A stretch of DNA of 54,746 bases from Clostridia bacterium (GCA_022791475.1 JAAVZD010000006.1:1-54746), one strand, 5' to 3'. Shown: positions 1-8,787, counted from the stretch's first letter. A program made the numbers and translations. The notes: generated by a model from the sequence alone, not told the origin.

Positions 1-75
1 TCTATGTCTACTAAATGGGGTGCATTTCACCTATATAGGGTACCTCTTTTTGAAGTTACTCCATGAGCTTTATTA

Positions 76-308
76 TTAAATCTTCATTTTATATTCTTCA
101 TATTTTTCACATAAATTTAAAGTATTTTTATTATTTATTTTCTCTTTAGGAATCAAATAAATTTCCTTATCTTGGTTTAAAATAAACAAATAATCTACAT
201 TAGTATCTACAAATGTTTTATATGCTGTCCCTTTTGTACCTCCATAGCTTCTTAACGCAACTTGGTATATTCCATTCTTTTTTGTTCTAAAATAAAATTC
301 GCTTGAAT
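76..308 (-). pseudogene. C-terminal remnant of a PD-(D/E)XK endonuclease-like protein
   Basis: An open frame on the minus strand encodes about 77 residues ending at a TAA at 76-78. It has an in-frame stop just upstream and no start codon or ribosome site, so it is a truncated remnant. The segment YQVALRSYGGTKG followed by VDYLFIL and IYLIPKEKI resembles the C-terminal part of the group I intron-type PD-(D/E)XK endonuclease fold. The family call is tentative. It sits where spoIIIAA would be expected, immediately upstream of spoIIIAB and in opposite orientation. Confidence 0.4.
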
Positions 309-361
309 ATAATTAATATAGAAATATAAAAATGAAAAGAAAAAGGACAAGGTAAACAAAT

Positions 362-871
362 ATGCAAATAATAAAATACATAACATTAATATTGATTTTA
401 TCGTTAACCTCATACATAGGAATACTAATTTCAAAAAAATATTTAAATAGAGTAAAAGATTTAAAAGAAATGAAAAATGCACTAAATATGTTTAGTACAA
501 AAATAAAATTTACATATGAGCCAATTCCTCAAACTTTTAAAGAGATATCACAAAAAACAAAGCCAAATATATCAAATATCTTTAAAAGTGTATGTGAAAA
601 AATGAACACTGAGAATGCAGGAAAGGCGTGGGAAGAAGCTTTAGAAGAATCAAGTACAAATATGACAAAAGAAGATATAGAAGTATTAAAAAACTTAAGT
701 AATCTGTTAGGAAAAGTTGATATAGAAGGACAAGTAAATGAAGTAGAATTAGTAGAAAACTTTTTAGATACGCAAATTGAACTTGCAGAAGAAGAAAAAC
801 AAAAGTATGTAAAGATGTACAGAACATTAGGCATAACAATAGGACTAGCAGTAGTAATAATATTAATATAG
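362..871 (+). CDS. spoIIIAB: Stage III sporulation protein AB
   Basis: This is a 169-residue protein, close to the family's usual 170. It has one membrane segment at about residues 5-24, a charged helical middle, and a C-terminal hydrophobic segment at about 155-169. SpoIIIAB belongs to the SpoIIIA-SpoIIQ channel that joins mother cell and forespore and keeps late forespore transcription going. It is the first spoIIIA gene in the window and is followed 12 bases later by spoIIIAC. The gene normally placed first, spoIIIAA, is not upstream here. Confidence 0.88.
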   Translation: MQIIKYITLILILSLTSYIGILISKKYLNRVKDLKEMKNALNMFSTKIKFTYEPIPQTFKEISQKTKPNISNIFKSVCEKMNTENAGKAWEEALEESSTNMTKEDIEVLKNLSNLLGKVDIEGQVNEVELVENFLDTQIELAEEEKQKYVKMYRTLGITIGLAVVIILI

Positions 872-883
872 AGAGGTGTACAT

Positions 884-1078
884 ATGGATATAAATTTATT
901 ATTTAAAATAGCAGCAATAGGAATACTAGTTGCTGTGTTACATCAAGTGTTAGTAAGAGCAGGTCGTGAAGACCAAGCAATGATGACAACCTTAGCAGGT
1001 CTAGTAATAGTGCTAACAATGGTAATAAAAGAAATAAGCACATTGTTTGATACAGTGAGAACAATATTTGGGTTGTAA
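884..1078 (+). CDS. spoIIIAC: Stage III sporulation protein AC
   Basis: This 64-residue protein has two hydrophobic segments (about 5-22 and 34-62) and the family's VLHQVLVRAGRED-type stretch between them. The ribosome site GAGAGG lies just upstream of the ATG. SpoIIIAC is a small membrane component of the SpoIIIA-SpoIIQ feeding-tube apparatus. It lies 12 bases after spoIIIAB and 87 bases before spoIIIAD, and that gap holds a short repeat-like insertion. Confidence 0.9.
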   Translation: MDINLLFKIAAIGILVAVLHQVLVRAGREDQAMMTTLAGLVIVLTMVIKEISTLFDTVRTIFGL

Positions 1079-1165
1079 TTCCCATTGGGGACGTTTCCTT
1101 TTGGGGTATCTGGTATAAATAGGGTATCTGTCACTTTTTGGAATTTTGGAAGGATGACTTGTAAT
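1079..1165 (+). repeat. Repeat-like insertion between spoIIIAC and spoIIIAD
   Basis: These bases separate genes that are usually almost adjacent. They contain CCATTGGGGACG and two GGGTATCT copies, resembling the GGGGACnGTCCCC-type palindromic elements elsewhere in the window and a stretch at 18-55 (GGGGTGCATTTCACC...AGGGTACC). The end of this stretch supplies the ribosome site (GGAAGGA) of spoIIIAD. Confidence 0.4.
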
Positions 1166-1553
1166 ATGGATATTATAAAAATCATAGGAATACGGCTTAA
1201 TTGCCTTAATTATAATAATAATTTTAAAGCAGTACAAACCAGAATTTGTTATATATGTATCACTTATTGCAGGAGCATTAATACTTGGAATTATACTTAG
1301 TAAAATATCTGGCGTAGTAGAACTTTTAACAAACCTTGCTAATAAAACTGCTATTAATAATCAATTTTTAACATTACTTATAAAAATAACAGGAATAGCA
1401 TTCTTAACAGAATTTGCAGTAAGCATATGTAAAGACTCTGGAGAGACTGCAATTGCTAATAAAATGGATATGGGAGGAAAAGTTGTTATTGTTTCTATGT
1501 CTATTCCTATTATATCAGGGTTGTTAGAAACGATAATTAAGGTATTGCCATAG
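1166..1553 (+). CDS. spoIIIAD: Stage III sporulation protein AD, with one +1 site
   Basis: Starting at ATG 1166, the frame reads MDIIKIIGI and then meets an extra C at 1193 (ATA-C-GGC). Omitting that base gives GLIALIIIILKQYKPEF and an uninterrupted 129-residue protein to the TAG at 1551-1553. It has several membrane segments and the conserved C-terminal DMGGKVVI...PIISGLLETI region. Its length fits SpoIIIAD (about 130 residues). Without frame correction the reading ends within about 50 codons. The gene lies in order between AC and AE, so a working product is expected. It is a membrane component of the SpoIIIA channel. Confidence 0.88.
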
Positions 1554-1570
1554 CAAAAATCCAAATAAAG

Positions 1571-1643
1571 GTTGTTGTAGGGTGTGGGCCTCGTGTACGC
1601 CTATTCTTCGAAGATGGGTAGACACAAGGAACTACTCCTACAT
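1571..1643 (+). repeat. Intergenic TGTAGGG/TTCTTCGAAGA repeat, copy 1
   Basis: This stretch between spoIIIAD and spoIIIAE contains TTGTAGGG, a GC-rich middle, ATTCTTCGAAGAT and a closing CTCCTACATA that complements the start. It belongs to the family of short palindromic intergenic elements also seen at 3478, 5279, 13917, 17184, 19044 and 26378. It is much richer in G and C than the genes around it. Confidence 0.6.
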
Positions 1644-1685
1644 AGAAAATAGAATAGCACAAATGAACAACAAAGGAGTACACAA

Positions 1686-2842
1686 ATGAAAAAAATAATT
1701 CTGATATTTGCCCTAATTATTTTTCTACTATTTCCAACACTTACTTATGCAGAAGAAGTAAGCCAAGATGAAATTATATCTTCACAAAAAGAAGTTTTAA
1801 ATATTCCTAAATTTATAAACGAATCAAAAAAATATACAGAAGATGTATTTGGAGATGTAGATTATGGACAACTTTTAAATTCAGCTATAACTGGAAATAT
1901 AGATAATAAATTATTGGGCAAAAGTATATTAAATTTGATAGGAAAAGAAACTATTGTATCTATTAGAGTAATAGCAAGTATTATGGTAATAGTAATAATA
2001 CATAGTGTACTAAAAAGTATAAGTGAAGGGCTAGAAAATCAAGGAATTACTCAAATTACGTACTATGTTCAATATATATTAATAGTAACTTTAATAATGA
2101 CTAATTTTGCAGATGTTATTACTATGGTAAAGACTTCTATTAATAACTTAGTAAACTTTTCTAACTGCTTAATACCACTTCTTACAACTTTAATGTTAAG
2201 TACAGGAAGTATAGCTTCAGTAAACTTATTGCAACCAATTTTATTATTTCTTATAACTTTTATAGGAAACTTTATAAATGCTGTAATAATTCCAATTACA
2301 TTAGTAGCAACATCACTTTCTATAGTATCAAAAATATCAGATAGGATACAACTAGATAAATTAGCAAAATTCTTTAAGTCTAGTGTAGTTTGGGTATTAG
2401 GAGTAGTACTTACTTTATTTGTTGGTTTACTTTCATTAGAGGGGAGTCTTCGGAAGCACAGTAGATGGAATAACAGCAAAAACTACTAAAGCAGCAGTTG
2501 CAAATTTTATACCTGTTGTAGGTAAAATATTAGGAGATGCAGTAGATTCAGTAATAGGAGCTACAACAATATTAAAAAATGCAGTTGGCATAGTTGGTGT
2601 AATAGTAATATTAGGAATATGTATAATACCAATTATTAGACTAGTACTTTTAATGACAACATATTATATAGGCTCAGCCATTTGTCAGCCAATAGCAGAT
2701 AAAAAAATAATAGACCTACTTTCACGGTATAGGAGATACCTTTAAAATTTTGCTTGCAGTAATTACAACTGTATCAGTAATGCTAATACTAGGTACAACT
2801 CTAGTTATTAAAATATCAAATAGTGGTCTTATGTATAGATAG
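1686..2842 (+). CDS. spoIIIAE: Stage III sporulation protein AE, with two +1 sites
   Basis: The product starts with a signal peptide (MKKIILIFALIIFLLFPTL...AEE) and continues as a polytopic membrane protein. The frame breaks at an extra C at 2451 (CTT-C-GGA) and again at 2725 (TCA-C-GGT). Omitting both gives LEGSLGSTVDGITAKT and LLSGIGDTFKILLAV, the expected SpoIIIAE sequence, for 385 codons in all and a stop at 2840-2842. SpoIIIAE is the large membrane subunit of the SpoIIIA complex. Both breaks precede glycine codons, and no other lesion is present. Confidence 0.9.
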
Positions 2843-2853
2843 GGGAAAGAAAA

Positions 2854-3465
2854 ATGGAATTTATAACCTCATGGATTCAAGGAATAATTATAGCTGTAAT
2901 AATTGGAAGTATTATAGAAATGCTAATTCCAAATGGAAATAGTAAAAAATATATAAAAGTAGTGATAGGTGTATACATAGTATTTAGTATAGTCTCTCCA
3001 GTTATAAGTAAATTTACTGGAAATGAATTTAAACTAGATTCTATTATAGATATAAATAAATATGAAGATAAAATTGCTAGCTATGAAGTAGATACTAAAA
3101 ATCTAGAAAATACTAATAATTCTAATATAAAAGAGGTATATATATTAAATTTAAAAAAAGACATTAAAGCTAAAATAGAAGATAAAGGATATATTGTAAA
3201 TAGTATACAAATTGAAATAGAAAATACAGAAGAATATAAGCCTAAAAATATAGATATTACAATAAGCAAAAGGCAAAGTAAAGAAAAAATAGAAGAAAAT
3301 AAGGTAAATGAAATCGAAAAAATTAATATTGAAGTAAAAATAGAAAATAACACAAATAATGAAACTAGTGAAATGATAAGACTAACAGAAAGAGAAATAA
3401 ATGAAATAAAAGAATATATATCTTCAATCTATGAAATAGATAAAAAGGATATAAACATAAATTAA
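2854..3465 (+). CDS. spoIIIAF: Stage III sporulation protein AF
   Basis: The 203-residue product has two N-terminal membrane segments (about 6-27 and 35-55) around the conserved IEMLIPNGNSKKYIK stretch, followed by a charged soluble domain. This is the SpoIIIAF layout (about 205 residues). SpoIIIAF is a membrane component of the mother-cell part of the feeding-tube channel, with a soluble ring-building-motif domain. It lies 11 bases after spoIIIAE and is intact. Confidence 0.9.
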   Translation: MEFITSWIQGIIIAVIIGSIIEMLIPNGNSKKYIKVVIGVYIVFSIVSPVISKFTGNEFKLDSIIDINKYEDKIASYEVDTKNLENTNNSNIKEVYILNLKKDIKAKIEDKGYIVNSIQIEIENTEEYKPKNIDITISKRQSKEKIEENKVNEIEKINIEVKIENNTNNETSEMIRLTEREINEIKEYISSIYEIDKKDININ

Positions 3466-3477
3466 AGCAAAAAAACA

Positions 3478-3592
3478 TTGTAAGGGTCCCCAATGACCGC
3501 GACCTGTAGCTACAACGAAAATGCTTGAATTAATATAGAATTTTAGGTAATTTCTTCAAAGGCGGGTCACCCATGGATGCGACCCCTACATA
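3478..3592 (+). repeat. Intergenic GC-rich palindromic repeats, copy 2 (paired)
   Basis: Two GC-rich blocks, GTAAGGGTCCCCAATGACCG and GGCGGGTCACCCATGGATGC followed by GACCCCTACATA, lie between spoIIIAF and spoIIIAG. They are partly complementary to each other and contain the CCCCTACA end of the repeat family. They break an otherwise tight operon by about 165 bases and could form a stem in the transcript. Confidence 0.55.
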
Positions 3593-3630
3593 ACTAAAGC
3601 ATAGAGTTAAAAAGCTCGGAAAGGAAGAAT

Positions 3631-4245
3631 ATGTTAAAAGAACAAATGAGTAAATTAAAAGATATTTTTAAAAATAATGAAGGAAACAATAAGAAAAAAA
3701 TTGAGAATTTAGTAGTATTTGTAATTATTTTAATAATTACAATAATAGTAATAAATATGATATTAAAAGATGATAAAAAAGAAGGAAATACTGAAACTAA
3801 TAGTATAGGAAAAACTTTAGCTAAAACTGAAGAGCCAAATTATACAAACACAAATGATGAACTAAAAGAAAATTTAGAAAAAATACTTTCAAAAATAGAT
3901 GGAGTAGGTAAAGCAAATGTTTTAATTACATATTCACAAAGTAGCGAAAAGGTAGCAATGTATAATGAAGATAGTACAAAAAGCGATACAGAAGAATCTG
4001 ATTCCCGGTGGGCGGAAATAGAAAAATAAGTCAAACTTCTACTAAAAAAGAAGTAATATATGAAGAAGTAAATGGAAAAAAACAGCCAGTAACACAAAGC
4101 ATTGTAAAGCCTAAAATAGAAGGAGCAATAATAATAGCAACAGGAGCACGGAAATAGTGAAGTAAAGCTTAAAATAACACAAGCAGTGGAAGCCGCAACA
4201 GGGCTTGCAACACACAAGATACAAGTGTTTGAAATGGTAAATTAG
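3631..4245 (+). CDS. spoIIIAG: Stage III sporulation protein AG, with three +1 sites
   Basis: The protein has one membrane segment (about residues 29-47), then the soluble ring-forming domain. In the literal frame it stops early. Extra C bases at 4006 (TCC-C-GGT), 4013 (GGG-C-GGA) and 4149 (GCA-C-GGA) account for this. Leaving them out gives SDSGGGNRKISQTSTKKEV, a run to ATGAGNSEVKLKITQAVEA, and a stop at 4243-4245, or 204 codons. The restored GGG and GAG glycines are conserved in SpoIIIAG, which forms the large ring of the channel in the intermembrane space. Confidence 0.9.
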
Positions 4246-4297
4246 AAACACAAAATAAATACATATAAAGGATTATAATTATATTAGGAGGCCAAAA

Positions 4298-4960
4298 ATG
4301 AAAAGTTTAAAAAGAAATCAAGTTATTATTTTTGTTATTGCACTTATGTTAGTTTCAGCAGGATATTTGAGTTATACAGCAAATAATGATGCAAATACTA
4401 TTCAAACAAGTACTGAATTAAATACTACTTTAGAATATGCAGGAATTGGAGATGCAAAATTAGTTAATAGTAATGGAGTGGTTGATAGTAATACAGTTAA
4501 TGAAAATGCAATAACAAATGAACAATTAAATAATGAAAATATAGAAAATATAGAAAATAAAAATGTAGAAACTAATAATAAAGACAATGTAGTGGAAACA
4601 AATGCAAAAGAAATAGATGAATATTTCGCATCTTCAAAATTAACAAGAGATACAATGTATTCACAAATGATAGAAACATATGAAAAGATTTTAGAAAATG
4701 AAAAAATTGCATCAGACCAAAAAACAATAGCACAAACAGAAATTAAAAATATAAATGACTGCAAAAATAAGATTATGATATGTGAAAATTTGATAAAAAC
4801 AAAAGGAATTAAAGATAGTGTAATTTTTATTAATGGAGAAAGTGTTAGTGTAGTTATTAGGTCAGAAAAACTAGAACAAGACCAAATAGCACAAATTCAA
4901 AATATAATAGCAAGAGAAATGCAAGCTGAGATTAGTAATATACATATAAGTAATAAATAA
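4298..4960 (+). CDS. spoIIIAH: Stage III sporulation protein AH
   Basis: This 220-residue product has an N-terminal membrane anchor (about 8-26), an Asn-rich linker and a C-terminal soluble domain. SpoIIIAH in the mother cell pairs with forespore SpoIIQ to form the channel. The ribosome site AGGAGG lies upstream, and the gene follows spoIIIAG by 52 bases. It ends the operon at a strong hairpin terminator. The frame is intact. Confidence 0.88.
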   Translation: MKSLKRNQVIIFVIALMLVSAGYLSYTANNDANTIQTSTELNTTLEYAGIGDAKLVNSNGVVDSNTVNENAITNEQLNNENIENIENKNVETNNKDNVVETNAKEIDEYFASSKLTRDTMYSQMIETYEKILENEKIASDQKTIAQTEIKNINDCKNKIMICENLIKTKGIKDSVIFINGESVSVVIRSEKLEQDQIAQIQNIIAREMQAEISNIHISNK

Positions 4961-4963
4961 CAA

Positions 4964-4996
4964 TAAAAGGAGCATTAGCTCCTTTTATTGTTATTG
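4964..4996 (+). terminator. spoIIIA operon terminator
   Basis: The inverted repeat CAATAAAAGGAGC-atta-GCTCCTTTTATTG follows the spoIIIAH stop within a few bases and is flanked by A-rich and T-rich sequence. It may act in both directions, since a small minus-strand gene converges on it. Confidence 0.8.
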
Positions 4997-5160
4997 CATA
5001 CTCTTTTCATATCTTTTTCATATTCTTTCTTACATCTTTTCCACAAACCATTATCTTTTTTTGCATGATAAGGCTCGTACCGAAGTGGACAATTAGGTTC
5101 TTTACAAAATGCACATTCAATATTCCCTTTAATTATTGAAAAAAATTTTTTATCTAACAT
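4975..5160 (-). CDS. Small cysteine-rich hypothetical protein
   Basis: A 61-residue minus-strand frame contains CAFCKEPNCPLRYEPYH and a later cysteine in WKRCKKEYEKD, suggesting a small metal-binding fold. I chose the second ATG (5160) because the GAAAGG ribosome site abuts the first ATG (5172). The 3' end overlaps the spoIIIA terminator. I do not recognise the family, and the gene is supported only by the open frame, the ribosome site and the cysteine spacing. Confidence 0.45.
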   Translation of the reverse strand: MLDKKFFSIIKGNIECAFCKEPNCPLRYEPYHAKKDNGLWKRCKKEYEKDMKRVCNNNKRS

Positions 5161-5278
5161 ATTTTCTACCATCCTTTCAAAATTATTTGATAAGATTATT
5201 AGTAACAGTTAATTATTAAAATAGTATATAACAAATTAAAGCAAAAAGCAATATCTATAAATAAAATATATTTTATAT

Positions 5279-5322
5279 TTTCGAAGAGCGGGTCGCCGAA
5301 GGTGGCGCCCCCTACATACTAT
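5279..5322 (+). repeat. Intergenic TTCGAAGA/CCCCCTACATA repeat, copy 3
   Basis: TTTTCGAAGAGCGGGTCGCC-gaa-GGTGGCGCCCCCTACATA contains a short GC-rich stem (GTCGCC/GGTGGC) and both signature ends of the intergenic repeat family, here in the opposite orientation to copies 4-6. It sits about 25 bases upstream of the pfkA promoter. Confidence 0.6.
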
Positions 5323-5347
5323 TTTATTCAAAAATTTTAAAAAACTG

Positions 5348-5375
5348 TTGTAAAAAATTCATTTATTGATATAAT
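5348..5375 (+). promoter_or_regulatory. pfkA promoter
   Basis: TTGTAA (5348-5353) and TATAAT (5370-5375) are spaced by 16 bases, about 40 bases before the pfkA start. This matches a housekeeping sigma-A promoter. Confidence 0.7.
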
Positions 5376-5414
5376 AAGAAACAAGGTAAGAAAATTTTAG
5401 GAGGAAGATTAGTT

Positions 5415-6551
5415 ATGGTAAAAAAAGTAGCAATACTTGCAAATGGCGGAGATGTTTCAGGGTTTAATGCTGTTATAAGAGCAATTGTAAAAACTGCTGA
5501 AAGTAATAATATTGAATGTTATGGATTTATAGATGGATATAGAGGACTTCTAAAAAATGACTATATTAAATTAAGTAGTACTAATACAGCATCAGGAATT
5601 CTTCAAAAAGGAGGCTCAATAATATCTTCTTCAACAAATGCAAATGTATTCCATTATAAGGTAGTAGATGAAAATGGAAATGTAGAATATAAAGATTTAT
5701 CTGATAAATGTGTTCAAAATGTAAAAGAAGACGGTTTTGATTGTATATTTACATTAGGAGGAGATAGTACACAAAAATCAGCAAGAGACCTTTCACTAAA
5801 AGGAATAAATGTTATAGGTGTGCCAAAAACAATAGACAATGATGTTGCATGTACAGATATAACTTTTGGATATAATACTGCTGTTACTGTTGCAACAGAA
5901 GCTTTAGATAGACTTCATACAACAGCAGAAACACATAATAGAATAATGGTTTTAGAAGTAATGGGAAGAGAAGCAGGATGGATAGCTTTAGAATCAGCAA
6001 TAGCAGGTGGAGCAGATATTGCTTTAATTCCAGAAATTCCATATGATATAAATAAAGCATCACAAGCAATAAAGAAAAGACAAGAAAATGGTAAAAATTT
6101 TAGTGTTGTAGTTGTTTCAGAAGGTGCATACCCAAAAGGTGGAGAAATGGCAATAGCAGGTAAAAAAGATAATGGCGAAGGTGTAATAAATGTAAAACTT
6201 GGTGGTGCAGGCGAAAAAGTAGCAGAAGAATTAGAAAGATTAACAGGCTTAACAGCAAGATGTACAGTGTTAGGATATATGCAAAGAGGAGGAACACCAA
6301 CAGCTTATGATAGAGTTCTTTCTACCAAATATGGTTCAAAAGCAATGGAACTAGCTCTTGAAGAAAAATTCAATGTTCTTACAGTAATAAAAAACGGAAA
6401 ATTAGACTGTGTACCTTTAGAAGATGTGGTAGGAAATAATAAAGAGATAGGTGCTTTACAAGACGGAACATTAGGAAATGTAAAAATAGTTACAATGGAA
6501 GATGATTTAGTAAAAACAGCTAGAAACATAGGAATTAATTTAGGAGACTAG
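5415..6551 (+). CDS. pfkA: 6-phosphofructokinase
   Basis: This 378-residue enzyme phosphorylates fructose 6-phosphate in glycolysis. It shows GGDVSGFNAVIRA at the N terminus, GGDST at about residue 116, the catalytic PKTIDNDV and MGREAGWIAL. Two phosphoryl-donor positions are unusual. The residue after GGD is serine, where ATP enzymes have glycine and pyrophosphate enzymes have aspartate. The TIDND motif is preceded by lysine, as in pyrophosphate or mixed-type enzymes. The donor is therefore unclear from sequence. AGGAGG precedes the ATG. It is transcribed from its own promoter. Confidence 0.93.
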   Translation: MVKKVAILANGGDVSGFNAVIRAIVKTAESNNIECYGFIDGYRGLLKNDYIKLSSTNTASGILQKGGSIISSSTNANVFHYKVVDENGNVEYKDLSDKCVQNVKEDGFDCIFTLGGDSTQKSARDLSLKGINVIGVPKTIDNDVACTDITFGYNTAVTVATEALDRLHTTAETHNRIMVLEVMGREAGWIALESAIAGGADIALIPEIPYDINKASQAIKKRQENGKNFSVVVVSEGAYPKGGEMAIAGKKDNGEGVINVKLGGAGEKVAEELERLTGLTARCTVLGYMQRGGTPTAYDRVLSTKYGSKAMELALEEKFNVLTVIKNGKLDCVPLEDVVGNNKEIGALQDGTLGNVKIVTMEDDLVKTARNIGINLGD

Positions 6552-6638
6552 TCTTGTATTTTATAATAATTTATGTTATTATGTACAAGAAACTAATAGT
6601 AATTTCCAACAACAATAATTTGTTAAGGAGGATGCAAA

Positions 6639-6998
6639 ATGACAAGAGAAGAGTATAACAATTTAACAGACGAACAGCGGTATGAGTACATTAAAAAGCT
6701 TGAAGAAGAAAAATTAATTTCAGACAAGTCATTAGAAAGAGTATTAACTTGTTATAATAAAGATGACGATCAATTTATTCAATTAACAGACGAAATTGAT
6801 TTTGACTTAATGTTAAGAGTATCTGATATTATTAAAGCGCGGGAAACTGTAGGAAATAAAACAATAATTACTACAAGAGAAATAGAAGAATTTTATGGTG
6901 AAAAACGTAATAAAACATATACAGTAAAAGGTACTATAGATGATATAATGCAAAAAATCAATTTATTAAAAGATAAAAATAGAAATAATGTATCATAA
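6639..6998 (+). CDS. Small hypothetical protein between pfkA and argS
   Basis: This acidic/basic 119-residue protein has no membrane segments or cysteine motif and a good AAGGAGG ribosome site. It is probably helical, with NLTDEQRYEYIKKLEEEK at the start. I do not recognise the family. It matters for decoding because it has two CGG codons (6678-6680 and 6840-6842) that must be read as ordinary in-frame codons. A +1 shift at the first would hit TAA after twelve codons. A terminator follows. Confidence 0.7.
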   Translation: MTREEYNNLTDEQRYEYIKKLEEEKLISDKSLERVLTCYNKDDDQFIQLTDEIDFDLMLRVSDIIKARETVGNKTIITTREIEEFYGEKRNKTYTVKGTIDDIMQKINLLKDKNRNNVS

Positions 6999-7011
6999 TT
7001 TACGAAAAACA

Positions 7012-7043
7012 AAAAAATCCATTGAAATAAATGGATTTTTTTG
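7012..7043 (+). terminator. Terminator before argS
   Basis: AAAAATCCATT-gaaat-AAATGGATTTTTTT is a hairpin followed by T residues, placed after the hypothetical gene and 38 bases before argS. Confidence 0.85.
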
Positions 7044-7080
7044 TTATTATATATAAAGTAAAAAAGGAAGGTATGATAGA

Positions 7081-8787
7081 ATGTTAAATTTTAAAGAAAA
7101 AATAGCAGAAGCTATAAGTAAAACAGTTAATATAAATAAAGAAGAATTAGAGAGCTATATAGAAGTACCAAAAGACACTTCAATGGGAGATTATGCTTTC
7201 CCATGCTTTAAACTAGCAAAAGAACTAAGAAAAGCACCACCAGCTATTGCAAGTGATATAAAAGAAAATTTAGAAATAGATGATAAATATATAAATAAAG
7301 TAGAAATAGTAGGTGGATATTTAAATTTCTTTGTAGACAATTCTATTTTGGTAGAAGAAGTATTACAAGAATTTGAAAATAGAAATGAAAATTATGGAAC
7401 TTCAAATATAGGAGAAGGTAAAAATATAGTAATAGACTACTCTTCACCTAATATTGCTAAACCATTTCATATAGGACATTTACGTTCAACAGTAATAGGT
7501 GGAGCTTTATACAATATATATAAATATTTAGGTTATAATGTTATAGGAATAAACCATTTAGGAGACTACGGAACACAATTTGGTAAATTAATAGAAGGGT
7601 ATAAAAGATGGGGTGAAGAATACAATATAGAAGCAAACCCAATAGATGAACTTACAAAAATATATGTAAGAATAAATAACCTTTGTAAAGAAGACGAAAG
7701 TGTTTTAGAAGAATGTAGAAATAACTTCAAAAAATTAGAAGATGGAGATAAATACTGTACAGAGATTTGGTCAAAGTTTAGAAGCTTAAGCCTAAAAGAA
7801 TTTCAAAGAGTATATGATCTATTAGGAAGTAAATTTGATTCATGGAATGGAGAAGCTTTCTATTCAGACAAAATGGGAGAAGTTGTACAGAAATTAGAAG
7901 AAACAGGGAAATTAGTAGAATCAGAAGGAGCACGTATAATAGGTTTAGGTGAAAATACAGCACCATGTATTATAGGAAAAACAAACGGCTCTACAACATA
8001 TGCAACACGTGACTTAGCGGCTATTTTATATAGAGCAAGAAACTACAATTTTGATAAAGCATTATATGTAACATCATATGAACAAGTTTTACATTTTAAA
8101 CAAGTATTTGAAGTTGCAAAATTGTTAAATTTAGATGAAAAATATATAAATGGATTAGAACATGTTCCTTTTGGAATGGTAAGGCTAAAAGAAGGAAAGA
8201 TGTCTACTAGAGAAGGAAATATTATAAAATTAGAAGATTTGCTAAATGAAGCAATAACAAGAGCTTTAAAAGTAATAGAAGAGAAAAATCCAGATTTAGA
8301 AGAAAAGGAAGAAGTAGCAAAAAAAGTTGGAATAGGAGCAGTAATATTTAATGATTTATCGAATAGTAGAATAAAGGACGAAATATTTGACTGGGATACA
8401 ATGCTTAATTTTCAAGGAGAAACAGGACCATATATTCAATACATATATGTACGTACAAAAAGTGTAATAGAAAAGGCTGGATACTTACCTAAATATGAAG
8501 ATATAAATATAGATATATTAACAGATTCTTCATCAATAAATGTTATTAAAACAATTTCGAATTTTGAAGAAGTATTAAAACAAGTAGTTCAAAAAAATGA
8601 ACCATCAATATTATCTAGGTATTTAATAGATTTAAGCCAAAGTTTTAGTAGTTTTTACAATAGCAATAAAATCATTGGAGAAGATAAAGAAAAACAAGAT
8701 GCTCGTTTATATTTAACAAATGCAGTAGGAACAATATTAAAAACAGGAGCAGGCTTACTAGGGATAGAAATGCCAAGTAGAATGTAG
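7081..8787 (+). CDS. argS: Arginyl-tRNA synthetase
   Basis: This 568-residue class I enzyme charges tRNA-Arg. It has the N-terminal add-1 domain, the HIGH motif in AKPFHIGHLRSTVIGGAL (about residue 129), the signature NHLGDYGTQFGKLIEG, a KMST form of the KMSKS loop (EGKMSTREGN) and the C-terminal anticodon-binding domain. The frame is intact. It may bear on the CGG question raised in the findings, since it charges whatever tRNA reads that codon. Confidence 0.96.
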   Translation: MLNFKEKIAEAISKTVNINKEELESYIEVPKDTSMGDYAFPCFKLAKELRKAPPAIASDIKENLEIDDKYINKVEIVGGYLNFFVDNSILVEEVLQEFENRNENYGTSNIGEGKNIVIDYSSPNIAKPFHIGHLRSTVIGGALYNIYKYLGYNVIGINHLGDYGTQFGKLIEGYKRWGEEYNIEANPIDELTKIYVRINNLCKEDESVLEECRNNFKKLEDGDKYCTEIWSKFRSLSLKEFQRVYDLLGSKFDSWNGEAFYSDKMGEVVQKLEETGKLVESEGARIIGLGENTAPCIIGKTNGSTTYATRDLAAILYRARNYNFDKALYVTSYEQVLHFKQVFEVAKLLNLDEKYINGLEHVPFGMVRLKEGKMSTREGNIIKLEDLLNEAITRALKVIEEKNPDLEEKEEVAKKVGIGAVIFNDLSNSRIKDEIFDWDTMLNFQGETGPYIQYIYVRTKSVIEKAGYLPKYEDINIDILTDSSSINVIKTISNFEEVLKQVVQKNEPSILSRYLIDLSQSFSSFYNSNKIIGEDKEKQDARLYLTNAVGTILKTGAGLLGIEMPSRM

